From: Xanthobacter sp. NM-25
GTDB lineage: Bacteria > Pseudomonadota > Alphaproteobacteria > Rhizobiales > Xanthobacteraceae
Assembly: GCF_022138605.1 (NCBI RefSeq)
Contig: NZ_JACBFS010000002.1
Coordinates: forward strand, 62,001 to 126,000
Reading direction: 5' to 3'
Length of the DNA: 64,000 nucleotides
Shown here: one piece after another, positions 1 through 8,461 of the stretch
How positions within the stretch are numbered: position 1 is the stretch's first letter
Layout of the letters: each line of letters begins with the position of its first letter
The notes under the pieces: model-generated
Seen by the model: only the letters and a program-made list of their open reading frames with translations
Database searches by the model: none
Told to the model about the DNA's origin: nothing
Program-made: the position numbers and the translations under genes

Positions 1-2
1 TA

Positions 3-728
3 GCGCTCCTGGAAAAGCTGGGCTTCGGCTATGCCAATGTGGTGGTGGCGGTGCCGCAGGCCTGGATCGACGTGCGCACCATGGACGATCTCGACGACGT
101 GGCGAGCCACTTTCATGGCCGCACCGGCCGGCGCATCCGGGTGGCGACCAAATATGTGAACCTCACCCGCAGCTTCTTCGCTCGCTCCGGCATCGTCGAT
201 TACCGCATCGTCGAGAGCGCCGGCGCCACCGAGGGCACGCCGGCCGCCGGCAGCGCCGAGCTGATCGTCGACATCACCACCACCGGCGCGACCCTGGCCG
301 CCAACGGCCTGAAAGTGGTGGATGACGGCATCATGCTGAAATCCGAGGCGAACCTCGTCGCCTCCCTGACCGCCGAATGGGACGCGGGCACGCGGGCCGC
401 CGCCCGCGCCATGTTCGATCGGCTGGGCGCGGAGAAGCGCGCCCGCACCATGCGCGAGGTGCGCACCCGCTTCGCCAGCTGCGACATGTCGCTGGTGGAG
501 GAAGCGGTGGCGCAGTTCCGCTGCGTGGCGCCGTTTGGCGGTCCCACCTCCTCCGGCATGCTGACCTTGCACTGCCCGCCCGACACCCTGCACGGCCTCG
601 CCACCTTCCTGCGGACCCGCGGCGCGAGCATGGTGACGGTGGCCCCCATCGAATACGTCTTCGCCTCCGACAATCCCCTCTTCGAGGCGCTGGAAGCCCG
701 GCTCGCTGGCGCCCGCACCGGCGCCTGA
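3..728 (+). CDS. hisG: ATP phosphoribosyltransferase HisG (5' end outside window)
   Basis: HisG catalyses the first step of histidine biosynthesis, joining ATP and PRPP to give phosphoribosyl-ATP in the cytoplasm. The reading frame is open from the window edge, so the N-terminus lies outside. The visible part carries the family signature VNLTRSFF, a run around residues IVDITTTGATLAANGLK that matches the PRPP-binding part of the catalytic domain, and a C-terminal stretch (FRCVAPFGG, VTVAPIEYVF) like the regulatory ACT-like domain of long-form HisG. It ends in TGA at 726-728. No hisZ or other his gene is visible downstream. Identification is secure; completeness cannot be judged. Confidence 0.93.
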   Translation, partial: ALLEKLGFGYANVVVAVPQAWIDVRTMDDLDDVASHFHGRTGRRIRVATKYVNLTRSFFARSGIVDYRIVESAGATEGTPAAGSAELIVDITTTGATLAANGLKVVDDGIMLKSEANLVASLTAEWDAGTRAAARAMFDRLGAEKRARTMREVRTRFASCDMSLVEEAVAQFRCVAPFGGPTSSGMLTLHCPPDTLHGLATFLRTRGASMVTVAPIEYVFASDNPLFEALEARLAGARTGA

Positions 729-819
729 GGCGGTTTGACACGAGGCGGTCGCGCGCGACCAGGTGCGCGGATGCGGCATTAATGCCATGCTCAAGCTTTG
801 CATTTTGCCGAGCATTGCC

Positions 820-1632
820 ATGACATCGCATCCGTTTCCCTCCAGATCCTCCTGGCCGCGTCTTTTCGGTGCTTTTGCGGGCGGCGGGGGGATCGGCGCC
901 CTGGGCGGGCTCATCGGGCTCGGCGGCGCCGAGTTCCGTCTGCCGCTGCTGATCGGCGCCTTCGGCTTCGATGCCCTGGCCGCGGTGATCCTCAACAAGG
1001 CCATGAGCCTCGTGGTGGTGGCTTCGGCCCTGCCGTTCCGCATGGCCGCGGTGCCGCTGGACGCGCTTGTGGGGAATTGGGGGATCATCGCCAATCTGCT
1101 GGCGGGCAGCCTGCTGGGGGCGTGGCTGGGGGCGGGCTGGGCCACCAAGCTCGCATCCCGCACCCTGTTCCGGGTCATCGCGGCGCTGCTGGTGGTCATC
1201 GCAGTGGTGCTGGTGACCCTGCATGATCCCGATGGCAGCGCGGCGCCATTCAGCGGCATGACACTGGTGGTTGCGGGCATCGCCGCCGGTTTCGTCATCG
1301 GCATCTTCGCGTCGCTGCTGGGGGTGGCCGGCGGCGAACTGCTGATCCCGACCCTGGTGCTGCTGTTCGGCGCCGACATCAAGCTCGCCGGCAGCCTGTC
1401 TCTCGCCATCAGCCTGCCCACCATGCTGGTGGGATTTGCCCGCTACAGCCAGGATCGTAGCTTCGCCGTGCTGGGTGAAAACAAGGCCTTCGTGGTTATG
1501 ATGGCGCTCGGCTCCATCATCGGCGCCTTCATCGGCGGACGGCTGCTGGGGCTCGTGCCCTCCGCCCTCCTGCTGCCGGCCCTCGGCCTCATCCTCTTGC
1601 TCTCCGCCATCAAAGTCTGGCGACACGCCTGA
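820..1632 (+). CDS. TauE/SafE-family sulfite/anion exporter
   Basis: This is a polytopic inner-membrane protein of about 270 residues with seven or eight hydrophobic segments. The N-terminal half begins with a glycine-rich segment (GGGGIGALGGLIGLGG), and a similar pattern recurs in the second half (FASLLGVAGGELLIP), the internal duplication typical of TauE/SafE (DUF81) transporters. The family moves sulfite, sulfoacetate or related organic anions; the substrate here cannot be read from sequence. I chose the ATG at 820 because the upstream part of the frame (from 763 or 787) is not hydrophobic in the expected way, but 787 remains possible. It stands alone between hisG and pepN. Confidence 0.8.
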   Translation: MTSHPFPSRSSWPRLFGAFAGGGGIGALGGLIGLGGAEFRLPLLIGAFGFDALAAVILNKAMSLVVVASALPFRMAAVPLDALVGNWGIIANLLAGSLLGAWLGAGWATKLASRTLFRVIAALLVVIAVVLVTLHDPDGSAAPFSGMTLVVAGIAAGFVIGIFASLLGVAGGELLIPTLVLLFGADIKLAGSLSLAISLPTMLVGFARYSQDRSFAVLGENKAFVVMMALGSIIGAFIGGRLLGLVPSALLLPALGLILLLSAIKVWRHA

Positions 1633-1750
1633 GGCGCGGGCCGGCTTTCCACGGCCACGATCGCGTCCTAGTCTCTGCGCCGAAACAGCATCGCGGGTTG
1701 CGCCCCTGGCGCCTCACCCCACACCCGCCGATGCCTCCGGGAGCCTTGTC

Positions 1751-4381
1751 ATGCGTGATGCCGAGCCGCAGCCCATTCGCCTTGCCGATTACCGCCCGCC
1801 CGAATGGCTCGTGGAGACCGTCAACCTGGATGTCGCGCTGCACCCCACCCAGACCCGCGTCACCGCCCGCCTCGCGCTCCGCCGTAACCCGGCGGGCACC
1901 GCCGATGCGCCGGTGGTGCTCGAAGGCGACGGTTTGACCCTGGTGCGGCTCGCCGTGGACGGCCAGGCGCTGGCCGGTTCCAGCTTTGAGGCGACGCCCG
2001 ACCGCCTCACCCTTGCCCATCCGCCGGCCGACAACTTCACGTTGGAAGTGGAGACCCTGGTGGACCCCACCGCCAACACCCAGCTGATGGGGCTTTATCG
2101 CTCCTCCGGCAATTACTGCACCCAGTGCGAGCCGGAAGGCTTCCGCCGCATCACTTACTTTCCCGATCGGCCGGACGTGCTCGCCGTCTACACCACCCGT
2201 ATCGAGGCGGAGAAGGACGAGGCGCCCATCCTGCTCTCCAACGGCAATCTGGAGAAGGCGGGCCCCATCCCCGGCACCAGCCGCCATTATGCCGTGTGGC
2301 ATGATCCCTGGCCGAAGCCGTCCTATCTGTTCGCGCTGGTGGGGGGAAAGCTCGCCAAGGTCGCCGACCATTTCGTGACCGCCTCGGGGCGGCCGGTGGC
2401 GCTCGGCATTTATGTGGAGGAAGGCAAGCAGGACCGTGCCGGCTACGCCATGGATGCGCTGAAGCGCTCCATGCGCTGGGATGAGACCGCCTTCGGCCGC
2501 GAATACGATCTCGACGTGTTCAACATCGTCGCCGTGTCCGATTTCAACATGGGCGCCATGGAGAACAAGGGCCTCAACGTCTTCAACGACAAATACGTCC
2601 TGGCCAGCCCGCAGACCGCTACCGATGCCGATTACTCCGGCATTGAGGGGGTGATCGCCCACGAATACTTCCACAATTGGACCGGCGACCGCATCACCTG
2701 CCGCGACTGGTTCCAATTGTGCCTAAAGGAGGGCCTCACCGTCTTCCGCGATCAGGAATTCTCCTCCGACCAGCGCTCCCGCCCGGTGAAGCGTATCGCT
2801 GACGTGCGGGCGCTCAAGGCGGCCCAGTTCACCGAGGATTCAGGCCCCCTCGCCCACCCGGTGCGGCCGCAGACCTATCGCGAGATCAACAACTTCTACA
2901 CCGCCACCGTCTATGAGAAGGGTGCCGAGGTGGTGCGGATGCTCAAAACCCTTCTGGGGGACGACGGCTTCCGCTCGGGCATGGACCTCTACTTCAAGCG
3001 CCACGATGGGGAAGCGGCCACCATCGAGGATTTCGTCGCCGCCTTCGCCGATGCCACCGGCCGCGACCTTTCCCAATTCGCCTTGTGGTACGAGCAATCG
3101 GGCACGCCGGTGCTCACGGTCAACGGCACCTATGACGCCGCCGCCGGCACCTACCGCCTGGACGTGGCCCAATCGGTGCCGCCCACCCCGGGCCAGACCG
3201 ACAAGAAGCCCATGGTGATCCCGCTGGTGCTCGGCCTCGTGGGGCCGGACGGCAAGGACATGCCGCTGATGCTGGGCAATACGCCGGTGCCGCGCGGCGT
3301 GCTGGAGATCACCCAGCCGAAGCAGAGCTTCCTCTTCACCGGCATCGACGCGCAGCCCGTGCCTTCCCTCAACCGCGGCTTCTCGGCACCGGTGAACGTG
3401 GTGAGCGAGCTGTCTGCGGAAGAGCGGGTGTTCCTCGCTGCCCACGACGCCGACCCCTTTAACCGCTTCGACGCCTTGCAGGGCCTCGCGCTGGGTCTGC
3501 TCAAGGAGAGCGCGCGCACCGGAGCCCCGGCAGCCCCCGAGGCGCTGATCGGCGCGGCCGAGCTGCTGCTGGCGGACCCGGCCCTCGATCCCGCCTTCAA
3601 GGCTCAGGCCCTGGCCCTGCCCGGCGAAGGCGAAGTCGCCCGCGAGCTCGCCACCGATGTGGACCCGGACGCCATCTATGCGGCGCGCAAGGCTCTCAAG
3701 GGCTCGGTGGGCGCAGCCCTCGCCAGTGGCTTCAAGGGCGCCTATGAGGCGCTCGCGACCAGCGGCGCGTTCACGCCCGATGCCGCGTCCGCCGGCCGCC
3801 GCGCCCTGCGCAATCTCGCCTTGGACTATCTGGCGGTGAAGGGCGACGACGCAGGCATCGCCCGCGCCAGCGCCCAGTTCGAGGCCGCCGACAACATGAC
3901 CGACCGGCTCGCCGCCCTCGCGGTGCTCGCCCAGCATGACCGGCCGGAACGGGAACAGGCCCTGGCCGCCTTCTACGAGCGCTTCAAGGCCGATGCCCTG
4001 GTCATCGACAAGTGGTTCATCCTGCAGGCGCAGATCGCCGCCCCCGACACCCTGGAGCGGGTGCAGCGGCTGATGGAGCATCCCGCCTTCTCCCTCGGCA
4101 ACCCCAACCGGGTGCGCTCGCTGATCGGCGCTTTTGCCGCCGGCAACCCCACCCAGTTCAACCGCGCCGACGGCGCCGGCCATGCCTTCGTGGCCGACGT
4201 GGTGCTGACGCTCGACCCGAAGAACCCGCAGGTGGCCTCGCGGCTGCTGTCGTCGTTCAAGACCTGGCGCCAGCTGGAGCCCATGCGCCGCGCCAGCGCC
4301 GAGGCCGCCCTGCGCCGGGTGGCCGGCACGCCGGGCCTGTCCGCCGACGTGTTCGACATCGCCACCCGCGCCCTCGGGTGA
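1751..4381 (+). CDS. pepN: Aminopeptidase N (M1 metallopeptidase)
   Basis: PepN removes N-terminal residues from peptides in the cytoplasm using one zinc ion. The 876-residue length matches proteobacterial PepN. The substrate-anchoring GAMEN motif lies at residues 268-272, the zinc motif HEYFH at 304-308, and the third zinc ligand Glu is at 327 (18 residues after the HExxH). The N-terminal beta-sandwich domain, the C-terminal DUF3458 Ig-like domain (about residues 435-540) and the helical ARM-like tail are all present, so the gene is intact. The start ATG at 1751 begins a region (RDAEPQPIRLADYRPPEW) that fits the family N-terminus. It appears to be a single-gene unit. Confidence 0.96.
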   Translation: MRDAEPQPIRLADYRPPEWLVETVNLDVALHPTQTRVTARLALRRNPAGTADAPVVLEGDGLTLVRLAVDGQALAGSSFEATPDRLTLAHPPADNFTLEVETLVDPTANTQLMGLYRSSGNYCTQCEPEGFRRITYFPDRPDVLAVYTTRIEAEKDEAPILLSNGNLEKAGPIPGTSRHYAVWHDPWPKPSYLFALVGGKLAKVADHFVTASGRPVALGIYVEEGKQDRAGYAMDALKRSMRWDETAFGREYDLDVFNIVAVSDFNMGAMENKGLNVFNDKYVLASPQTATDADYSGIEGVIAHEYFHNWTGDRITCRDWFQLCLKEGLTVFRDQEFSSDQRSRPVKRIADVRALKAAQFTEDSGPLAHPVRPQTYREINNFYTATVYEKGAEVVRMLKTLLGDDGFRSGMDLYFKRHDGEAATIEDFVAAFADATGRDLSQFALWYEQSGTPVLTVNGTYDAAAGTYRLDVAQSVPPTPGQTDKKPMVIPLVLGLVGPDGKDMPLMLGNTPVPRGVLEITQPKQSFLFTGIDAQPVPSLNRGFSAPVNVVSELSAEERVFLAAHDADPFNRFDALQGLALGLLKESARTGAPAAPEALIGAAELLLADPALDPAFKAQALALPGEGEVARELATDVDPDAIYAARKALKGSVGAALASGFKGAYEALATSGAFTPDAASAGRRALRNLALDYLAVKGDDAGIARASAQFEAADNMTDRLAALAVLAQHDRPEREQALAAFYERFKADALVIDKWFILQAQIAAPDTLERVQRLMEHPAFSLGNPNRVRSLIGAFAAGNPTQFNRADGAGHAFVADVVLTLDPKNPQVASRLLSSFKTWRQLEPMRRASAEAALRRVAGTPGLSADVFDIATRALG

Positions 4382-4552
4382 GCGCTTCCGGCATATGAAA
4401 CGATGCGGCCGGCGCCTCCCGCCGGCCACGCCATTGCTGCCAGAAACGGGATAACATCCCTCACAATCGCTGGATTATCCCGAACCTCCGCACGGCCTAT
4501 CTCTCGGTCATCGAACGCGGCCAACCAACGCCGCACCATCGGGAGAAACACC

Positions 4553-4840
4553 ATGCGTACCGTGACTTATACCGCTCTCGCCCTTGCCGCTTCCCTCTCG
4601 CTGGCCGGCATCGCCCGGGCCGACGACACCGTGACAAACGGCAATCTGGAAGCCCGCAAGGTCTCTGAGCAGTCCTGGATCGAAGCACAGCAGAACAAGG
4701 CCTCCGCCGCCCGCCTCGGCTACACCGCGCCGGCCAGCAGCCGCGTGCAGAATGTCGAAGGCATCTTCGAGCGCGGCGCCGCCAAGACCCGCGACCAGCA
4801 GTTCATGGAAGAAGGCGACCGCGGCCTCGGCACCAACTGA
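4553..4840 (+). CDS. Small secreted protein, copy 1 of a tandem pair
   Basis: The 95-residue product has an N-terminal signal peptide of about 23 residues (basic start, LALAASLSLAG core, cleavage probably after ARA in IARADD), so it should be exported to the periplasm. The mature part is hydrophilic and helix-prone (AEQ/SEQSW.EAQQNKA) and ends GDRGLGTN. I do not recognise a functional domain. The ATG at 4553 follows a GGGAGAA ribosome-binding site. It is about 75 percent identical by eye to the copy at 5286; differences are concentrated in the middle (RLGY versus GALGY) and around SHDAAKTADQR. No cysteines are seen in the mature protein. Function unknown. Confidence 0.85.
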   Translation: MRTVTYTALALAASLSLAGIARADDTVTNGNLEARKVSEQSWIEAQQNKASAARLGYTAPASSRVQNVEGIFERGAAKTRDQQFMEEGDRGLGTN

Positions 4841-4890
4841 TCCGCGGCCGGGCTCAACTGCCTGCCGCTCCATGACTCCATTTCCTTGAC

Positions 4891-4930
4891 CCGATCGGGG
4901 CGCACGGTGAAAACCGTGCGCCCCGATCGG
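4891..4930. terminator. Perfect 18-bp hairpin with GAAA loop
   Basis: The arms 4891-4908 and 4913-4930 are exact reverse complements and enclose the tetraloop GAAA. It lies 50 bp after the stop of the first small secreted-protein gene, so it most simply ends that transcript. No U-tract follows on either strand, so it may act as a processing or stability hairpin, or as a strong transcription block between the two duplicated genes, rather than as a textbook rho-independent terminator. Confidence 0.6.
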
Positions 4931-5114
4931 CGTTTACGAGCCGCGCCACGGCCTGCCCGTCTTCGCCTACCGCCGCCACGTTGAAGAAGACGTGATCACC
5001 GCAGCGTGCCAGCCGCTTCACCGCCGGCACGCCCGGCGCGGACAAGCCTCCCGCGGCGGGCCGACCGACCCTAGAAGGGTCGCGAAATAATCATTATATT
5101 TCAATTTTATAAAG
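4931..5114. other. Intergenic stretch between duplicated genes
   Basis: No convincing gene is seen. A minus-strand reading from about 5045 gives a plausible-looking peptide (GVPAVKRLARCGDHVFFNVAAV) that runs into the hairpin at 4930, so it may be a gene remnant, but I cannot name a family. From about 5085 the DNA becomes AT-rich (AATAATCATTATATTTC), as expected of a promoter region for the downstream copy. Confidence 0.3.
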
Positions 5115-5180
5115 CATTTTGCGCAGTGCGAGAACATCGATGGAAATCGCTACGTATAAGGCCAATTGCTGCGCAAAATG
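5115..5180. promoter_or_regulatory. 12-bp inverted repeat upstream of the second copy
   Basis: CATTTTGCGCAG at 5115-5126 and CTGCGCAAAATG at 5169-5180 are perfect reverse complements separated by 42 bp. They sit 106-171 bp upstream of the second small secreted-protein gene. The right arm aligns with the upstream duplicated block, but the left arm has no counterpart before copy 1. It could be a regulator-binding pair or a long-loop stem. No regulator can be named. Confidence 0.4.
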
Positions 5181-5285
5181 GCATAAACTCATTCGTTCTG
5201 GCGCTATTATCCCGCAGGCACTCCAGGCCTATCTCCCCGTCACCAAACGCGGCCAATGACGCCGCACCGATTGGGAGAAACACCA

Positions 5286-5576
5286 ATGCGTACTCTGACT
5301 TATACCGCTCTCGCCCTTGCCGCTTCGCTCTCGCTGGCCGGCATCGCCCGGGCCGACGACACCGTGACAAACGGCAATCTGGAAGCCTACAAAGTGGCCG
5401 AGCAGTCCTGGCTGGAAGCACAGCAGAACAAGGCTGCGGCCCCTGGTGCCCTCGGCTATGCCACGCCCGCCAGCAGCCGCATGCAGAATGTCGAGGCCAT
5501 CTTCAGCCACGATGCGGCCAAGACCGCCGATCAGCGCTTCATGGAGCAGGGCGACCGCGGCCTCGGCACCAACTGA
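5286..5576 (+). CDS. Small secreted protein, copy 2 of a tandem pair
   Basis: This 96-residue protein is the paralogue of the protein at 4553-4840, with an almost identical signal peptide (cleavage probably after ARA) and the same C-terminal GDRGLGTN. The ATG at 5286 follows GGGAGAAACACCA, the same ribosome-binding block as in copy 1 with one inserted base. The mature part contains one extra residue and several substitutions (EAYKVAEQSW, SHDAAKTADQR). It is predicted to be periplasmic, without cysteine and without a recognised domain. It ends 129 bp before a LysR gene and is probably a separate transcript. Confidence 0.85.
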   Translation: MRTLTYTALALAASLSLAGIARADDTVTNGNLEAYKVAEQSWLEAQQNKAAAPGALGYATPASSRMQNVEAIFSHDAAKTADQRFMEQGDRGLGTN

Positions 5577-5705
5577 TCTGGCAGACGCCGTTTCCTCGCC
5601 TATCTAAGCTGCGAAGGTCCAACCGGAGTGCCCGCGAGAACGGGCGCCCCGGTTGGCGCGTCGAGGGCCCCATCGCGCCGCCCTCGACACCCACAGGAGG
5701 ACGCC

Positions 5706-6644
5706 ATGGCCCGCTTTGATGATGTGGAAGTCTTTGTGCGCGTCGTGGAGCGCGGCAGCTTTCACGGCGCGGCCCAGCAGCTCGGCTTGCCCGCCACATC
5801 GGTGAGCCGCAAGGTGAAGGCGCTGGAAGAACGGCTGGGGGTGCAGCTGTTGCACCGGACCACACGGCGCGTGTGGCCCTCCGATGCCGGACAGGCCTAT
5901 TACCAGCGCTGCGTGAGTGCGGTCGCACTCCTGGATCAGGCTGATGCGCAGGTGCGTGCCCTCACCCAAGAGCCCGAGGGGGTCCTCAGGGTGCTCATGA
6001 CCCACGGCACCGGCGTACTGGTGGTGGAACCGGAACTGGCGGCGTTTCGCGCCCGCTATCCCAAGGTGCAGCTCAACATCACGCTGGACAACCACCCCCT
6101 CGACCTGGTGGAGCACGGCTTCGATCTGGCCATCCGTCAGGGGCCGGTGCGCGATTCCAGCTATCACGTCCGGCGGCTGGGCCTTTCTCCCCTGCACCTG
6201 CTGGCGAGCCCGGCCTATCTGGACCAGGCCGGACGGCCCGAGCACCCGCGAGACCTGCTGCAGCACGCCTTGATCGACGTGCGCTCCGATCCCGGTCAGA
6301 ATATCTGGGCGCTGGAAGGCCCCGAAGGCGGGGTGGAGCTGCGCATCGAGCCCAGCCTCGTGACCAACGACCCGCTTCTGGCGGCGCGCCACGCCATCAG
6401 CGGCGGGGGCATCACGCTGCTCTCCCGCTGCTTCAGCCGCCGGCGCATCGACATCGGCGAGCTGGAAGTGGTGCTGCCGCAATGGGAACGGCGTGAACCG
6501 CTGGAAACGGTGGCGCTCTTTCCCGCGCGGGCGACACTCGACCTCAAGGTGCGGGTGTTCCTGGACTTCCTGGCCGACGCCTTCGGCCGCTGGTTCCGCA
6601 CGGAGCGCCCTGCGCCGGCGGTGGTTTCCAGCTCCGCCGCCTAA
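5706..6644 (+). CDS. LysR-family transcriptional regulator
   Basis: This 312-residue protein has the standard LysR layout: an N-terminal winged helix-turn-helix at about residues 1-60 (SFHGAAQQLGLPATSVSRKVKALEERLG) and a periplasmic-binding-protein-like effector domain from about residue 90 onward. The start ATG at 5706 is preceded by AGGAGG at 5696-5701. The sequence is closest in style to the subgroup of LysR proteins with LLHRTTRRV after the helix-turn-helix. The gene downstream on the same strand is a nitroreductase 110 bp away, which may be a target, but this is only inference from position. Confidence 0.93.
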   Translation: MARFDDVEVFVRVVERGSFHGAAQQLGLPATSVSRKVKALEERLGVQLLHRTTRRVWPSDAGQAYYQRCVSAVALLDQADAQVRALTQEPEGVLRVLMTHGTGVLVVEPELAAFRARYPKVQLNITLDNHPLDLVEHGFDLAIRQGPVRDSSYHVRRLGLSPLHLLASPAYLDQAGRPEHPRDLLQHALIDVRSDPGQNIWALEGPEGGVELRIEPSLVTNDPLLAARHAISGGGITLLSRCFSRRRIDIGELEVVLPQWERREPLETVALFPARATLDLKVRVFLDFLADAFGRWFRTERPAPAVVSSSAA

Positions 6645-6754
6645 ACCACCCTGGCAAGGGCCTCCGCGATCGCTATGCTTGGGCGCACCACCGCAAAGGA
6701 ACGTGCCGCCCCGGCCTGCCCGGCAGCCGGCGCGCGAGAACGAGGAGGACGCCC

Positions 6755-7504
6755 ATGGATCAGCGCTGCACCGATTTCACCCCCGCTCCGCCCACATCTC
6801 GCGCCGCGCCTATGTCCGCCCTCGACGCCATCGGCTCACGCCGCGCCGTGCGCGCCTTCCTGCCGACGGCGGTTGCTCCGGAGACCATCGACCGGATTCT
6901 GGAGATCGCGGCCCGCGCACCCAGCGGCACGAATATGCAGCCCTGGCAGGTCTGGGTGCTCACCGGCGCGCCACTCGCCGCGCTCTCGCAGGAACTGGTG
7001 GCCCGCGCCCGGGCCGGCGAAAGCGAGCAGCCCGCCTATGCCTATTATCCCAAGCAGTGGCGGGAGCCCTATCTGTCCCGGCGCCGGAAGGTGGGGTGGG
7101 ACCTCTATGGCGCGCTCAACATCGGGCGCTCGGATGCCGAGCGCATGAGCGCGCAGCACGCGCGCAACTTCTGCTTCTTCGACGCCCCCGTGGGGCTGAT
7201 CTTCACCATCGACCGGGATCTGGAGCTGGGCTCCTGGCTCGATTATGGAATGTTCCTGGAGAACATCATGGTCGCCGCCCGCGCGTTCGGGCTGGATACC
7301 TGCCCCCAGGCGGCGTTCATCCACCACGCCTCGATCATCGCCCACCGGCTCGCCATCCCCGACGAGCAGATGCTGGTGTGCGGCATGGCCCTTGGCCATG
7401 CCGATCCGAATGCACCTGAAAATCGTTTTGCGACCGTCCGCGAGCCGCTCTCCGCCTTTGTGCGGCGGGTGGAGCACCTGGTGCCGGACCTGCCGGCCAC
7501 CTGA
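6755..7504 (+). CDS. Nitroreductase-family flavoprotein
   Basis: The 249-residue protein belongs to the FMN-dependent nitroreductase family, which reduces nitro compounds, quinones or enones with NAD(P)H. The N-terminal FMN-phosphate motif SRRAVRAF and the RAPSGTNMQPW loop are clear, and the C-terminal part (GLDTCPQAAF ... LVCGMALGHAD) matches the family core. The first 20 residues (to APMSALDAIGSRR) are a proline-rich extension not usual for the family; an internal ATG at 6812 would give the conventional start, although 6755 follows GAGGACGCCC. Possible link to the LysR gene just upstream. Confidence 0.88.
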   Translation: MDQRCTDFTPAPPTSRAAPMSALDAIGSRRAVRAFLPTAVAPETIDRILEIAARAPSGTNMQPWQVWVLTGAPLAALSQELVARARAGESEQPAYAYYPKQWREPYLSRRRKVGWDLYGALNIGRSDAERMSAQHARNFCFFDAPVGLIFTIDRDLELGSWLDYGMFLENIMVAARAFGLDTCPQAAFIHHASIIAHRLAIPDEQMLVCGMALGHADPNAPENRFATVREPLSAFVRRVEHLVPDLPAT

Positions 7505-7526
7505 GGGCGCCACCCGCGCCGCGGCG

Positions 7527-8066
7527 TCAGTAGTCGACCACACCTTCCAAGGCATAGTGCTTGATGGTCTTGCGGTTGGCGATCAGCTCGTCGATGCTCG
7601 GCTTGCCGGTCATCGCGCGGGTGATAGCGAGCTTGGTCGCCTCGTAATTGGTCCGATAGAGATCCGCCCGGTCGAGATCGGGATCCTCGGCGCAGCGCGG
7701 ATCGAGCCACACCATGATGATCATGCACAGCTCGTCGACCTCGTCCTTCGGCAGGATCCCGTTGCTGACACAGTCGACGATGGCATCGCCCATGGCCGCC
7801 TGAACCACGCCCCCCAGCAGCTCCACATATTCGGCCGAGCGGATGGTGGCCTTGGTGGTCATCATGGTGGCCGGCCGCACCTGCTGGTTCAGGTCGCGCA
7901 CCACGAACATGCGCGTATGCCCTTCCACCTGCCCCATCATGCTGGCGAAGGCCTGGCCCACCGGGCCCCGCACCGAGCCGATCAGCACTTCCGGCATGGC
8001 ATCGGTGGCTTGCCCGTCCCGCGCCAGAACCGTTGCCTCACCCGTCTTGAACCAGATGTCCGTCAT
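7527..8066 (-). CDS. Formaldehyde-activating enzyme (Fae)-like protein lacking the catalytic His
   Basis: Fae condenses formaldehyde with tetrahydromethanopterin in methylotrophs. This 179-residue protein matches Fae along its length: GPVGQAFA in the N-terminal part, NYEATKLAI near residue 150 and the ending IANRKTIKHYA. In true Fae, a segment reading about AHIDLxxG carries the catalytic histidine; here the aligned segment reads AMPEVLIG, so Met24 stands where the His is expected. It is therefore more likely a Fae2/Fae3-type paralogue than the main enzyme. The ATG at 8066 was chosen because the upstream open frame has no family similarity. The gene is convergent with the nitroreductase; no H4MPT genes are visible here. 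Confidence 0.8.
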   Translation of the reverse strand: MTDIWFKTGEATVLARDGQATDAMPEVLIGSVRGPVGQAFASMMGQVEGHTRMFVVRDLNQQVRPATMMTTKATIRSAEYVELLGGVVQAAMGDAIVDCVSNGILPKDEVDELCMIIMVWLDPRCAEDPDLDRADLYRTNYEATKLAITRAMTGKPSIDELIANRKTIKHYALEGVVDY

Positions 8067-8262
8067 TGCGCGTCCTTCCCACGACATTCGGGTTTCATAC
8101 GACGGCGTTAACGTCCGCCGCTGCCCGACGCCGCACACAAGCAGCCTCGCCCCGCCCCGTCCATGCGCCAACACGTCCCGCTGTGATCGGCGCGCTGGCC
8201 GGCATGAAAAGTTGTCCCCATTTTCCCCAATTGCACGCGAGAGGGTCATTCGGCCCGCGAGC

Positions 8263-8369
8263 GACTCCGCTCACGCAATTCAGCCCGCAATGGAGCGTGA
8301 TTTTTCCGCCCTTGACACCCGCCAAGCCTGGACAAATCACCCGCGATTCGATTCCAATGGAGACGATTC
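8263..8369. promoter_or_regulatory. Cluster of four GANTC (CcrM) sites upstream of the PleC-like gene
   Basis: GACTC at 8263-8267 and GATTC at 8345-8349, 8350-8354 and 8365-8369 lie 93-200 bp before the start of the PleC-like kinase. A TTGACA hexamer is at 8312-8317. GANTC is the CcrM methylation site of alphaproteobacteria, and clusters in promoters often mark GcrA/CcrM cell-cycle control. The rest of the 395-bp gap (8067-8461) shows no gene. Confidence 0.4.
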
Positions 8370-8461
8370 GGAGAGATGCGGCACGTCCCTCCAGATCTAG
8401 GACGTGGAAGCTGCGAGCTTAGGCCGCTCAAGGCTTCCGAGAGACCCGAAGGAGACCGGCG

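Larger units (their letters stand above)
4432..5576 (+). repeat. Tandem duplication of a small secreted-protein gene with its promoter
   Basis: Two copies, about 4432-4840 and 5163-5576, align over roughly 120 bp upstream of the ATG as well as through the whole coding region. Shared upstream blocks include TTATCCCG, GGCCTATCTC, AACGCGGCCAA, ACGCCGCACC and GGGAGAAACACCA. The duplicated unit therefore includes the promoter, so both copies are probably expressed from similar signals. In copy 1 the block forms an inverted repeat, CGGGATAA (4447-4454) with TTATCCCG (4475-4482), which is only half kept in copy 2. Confidence 0.85.
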
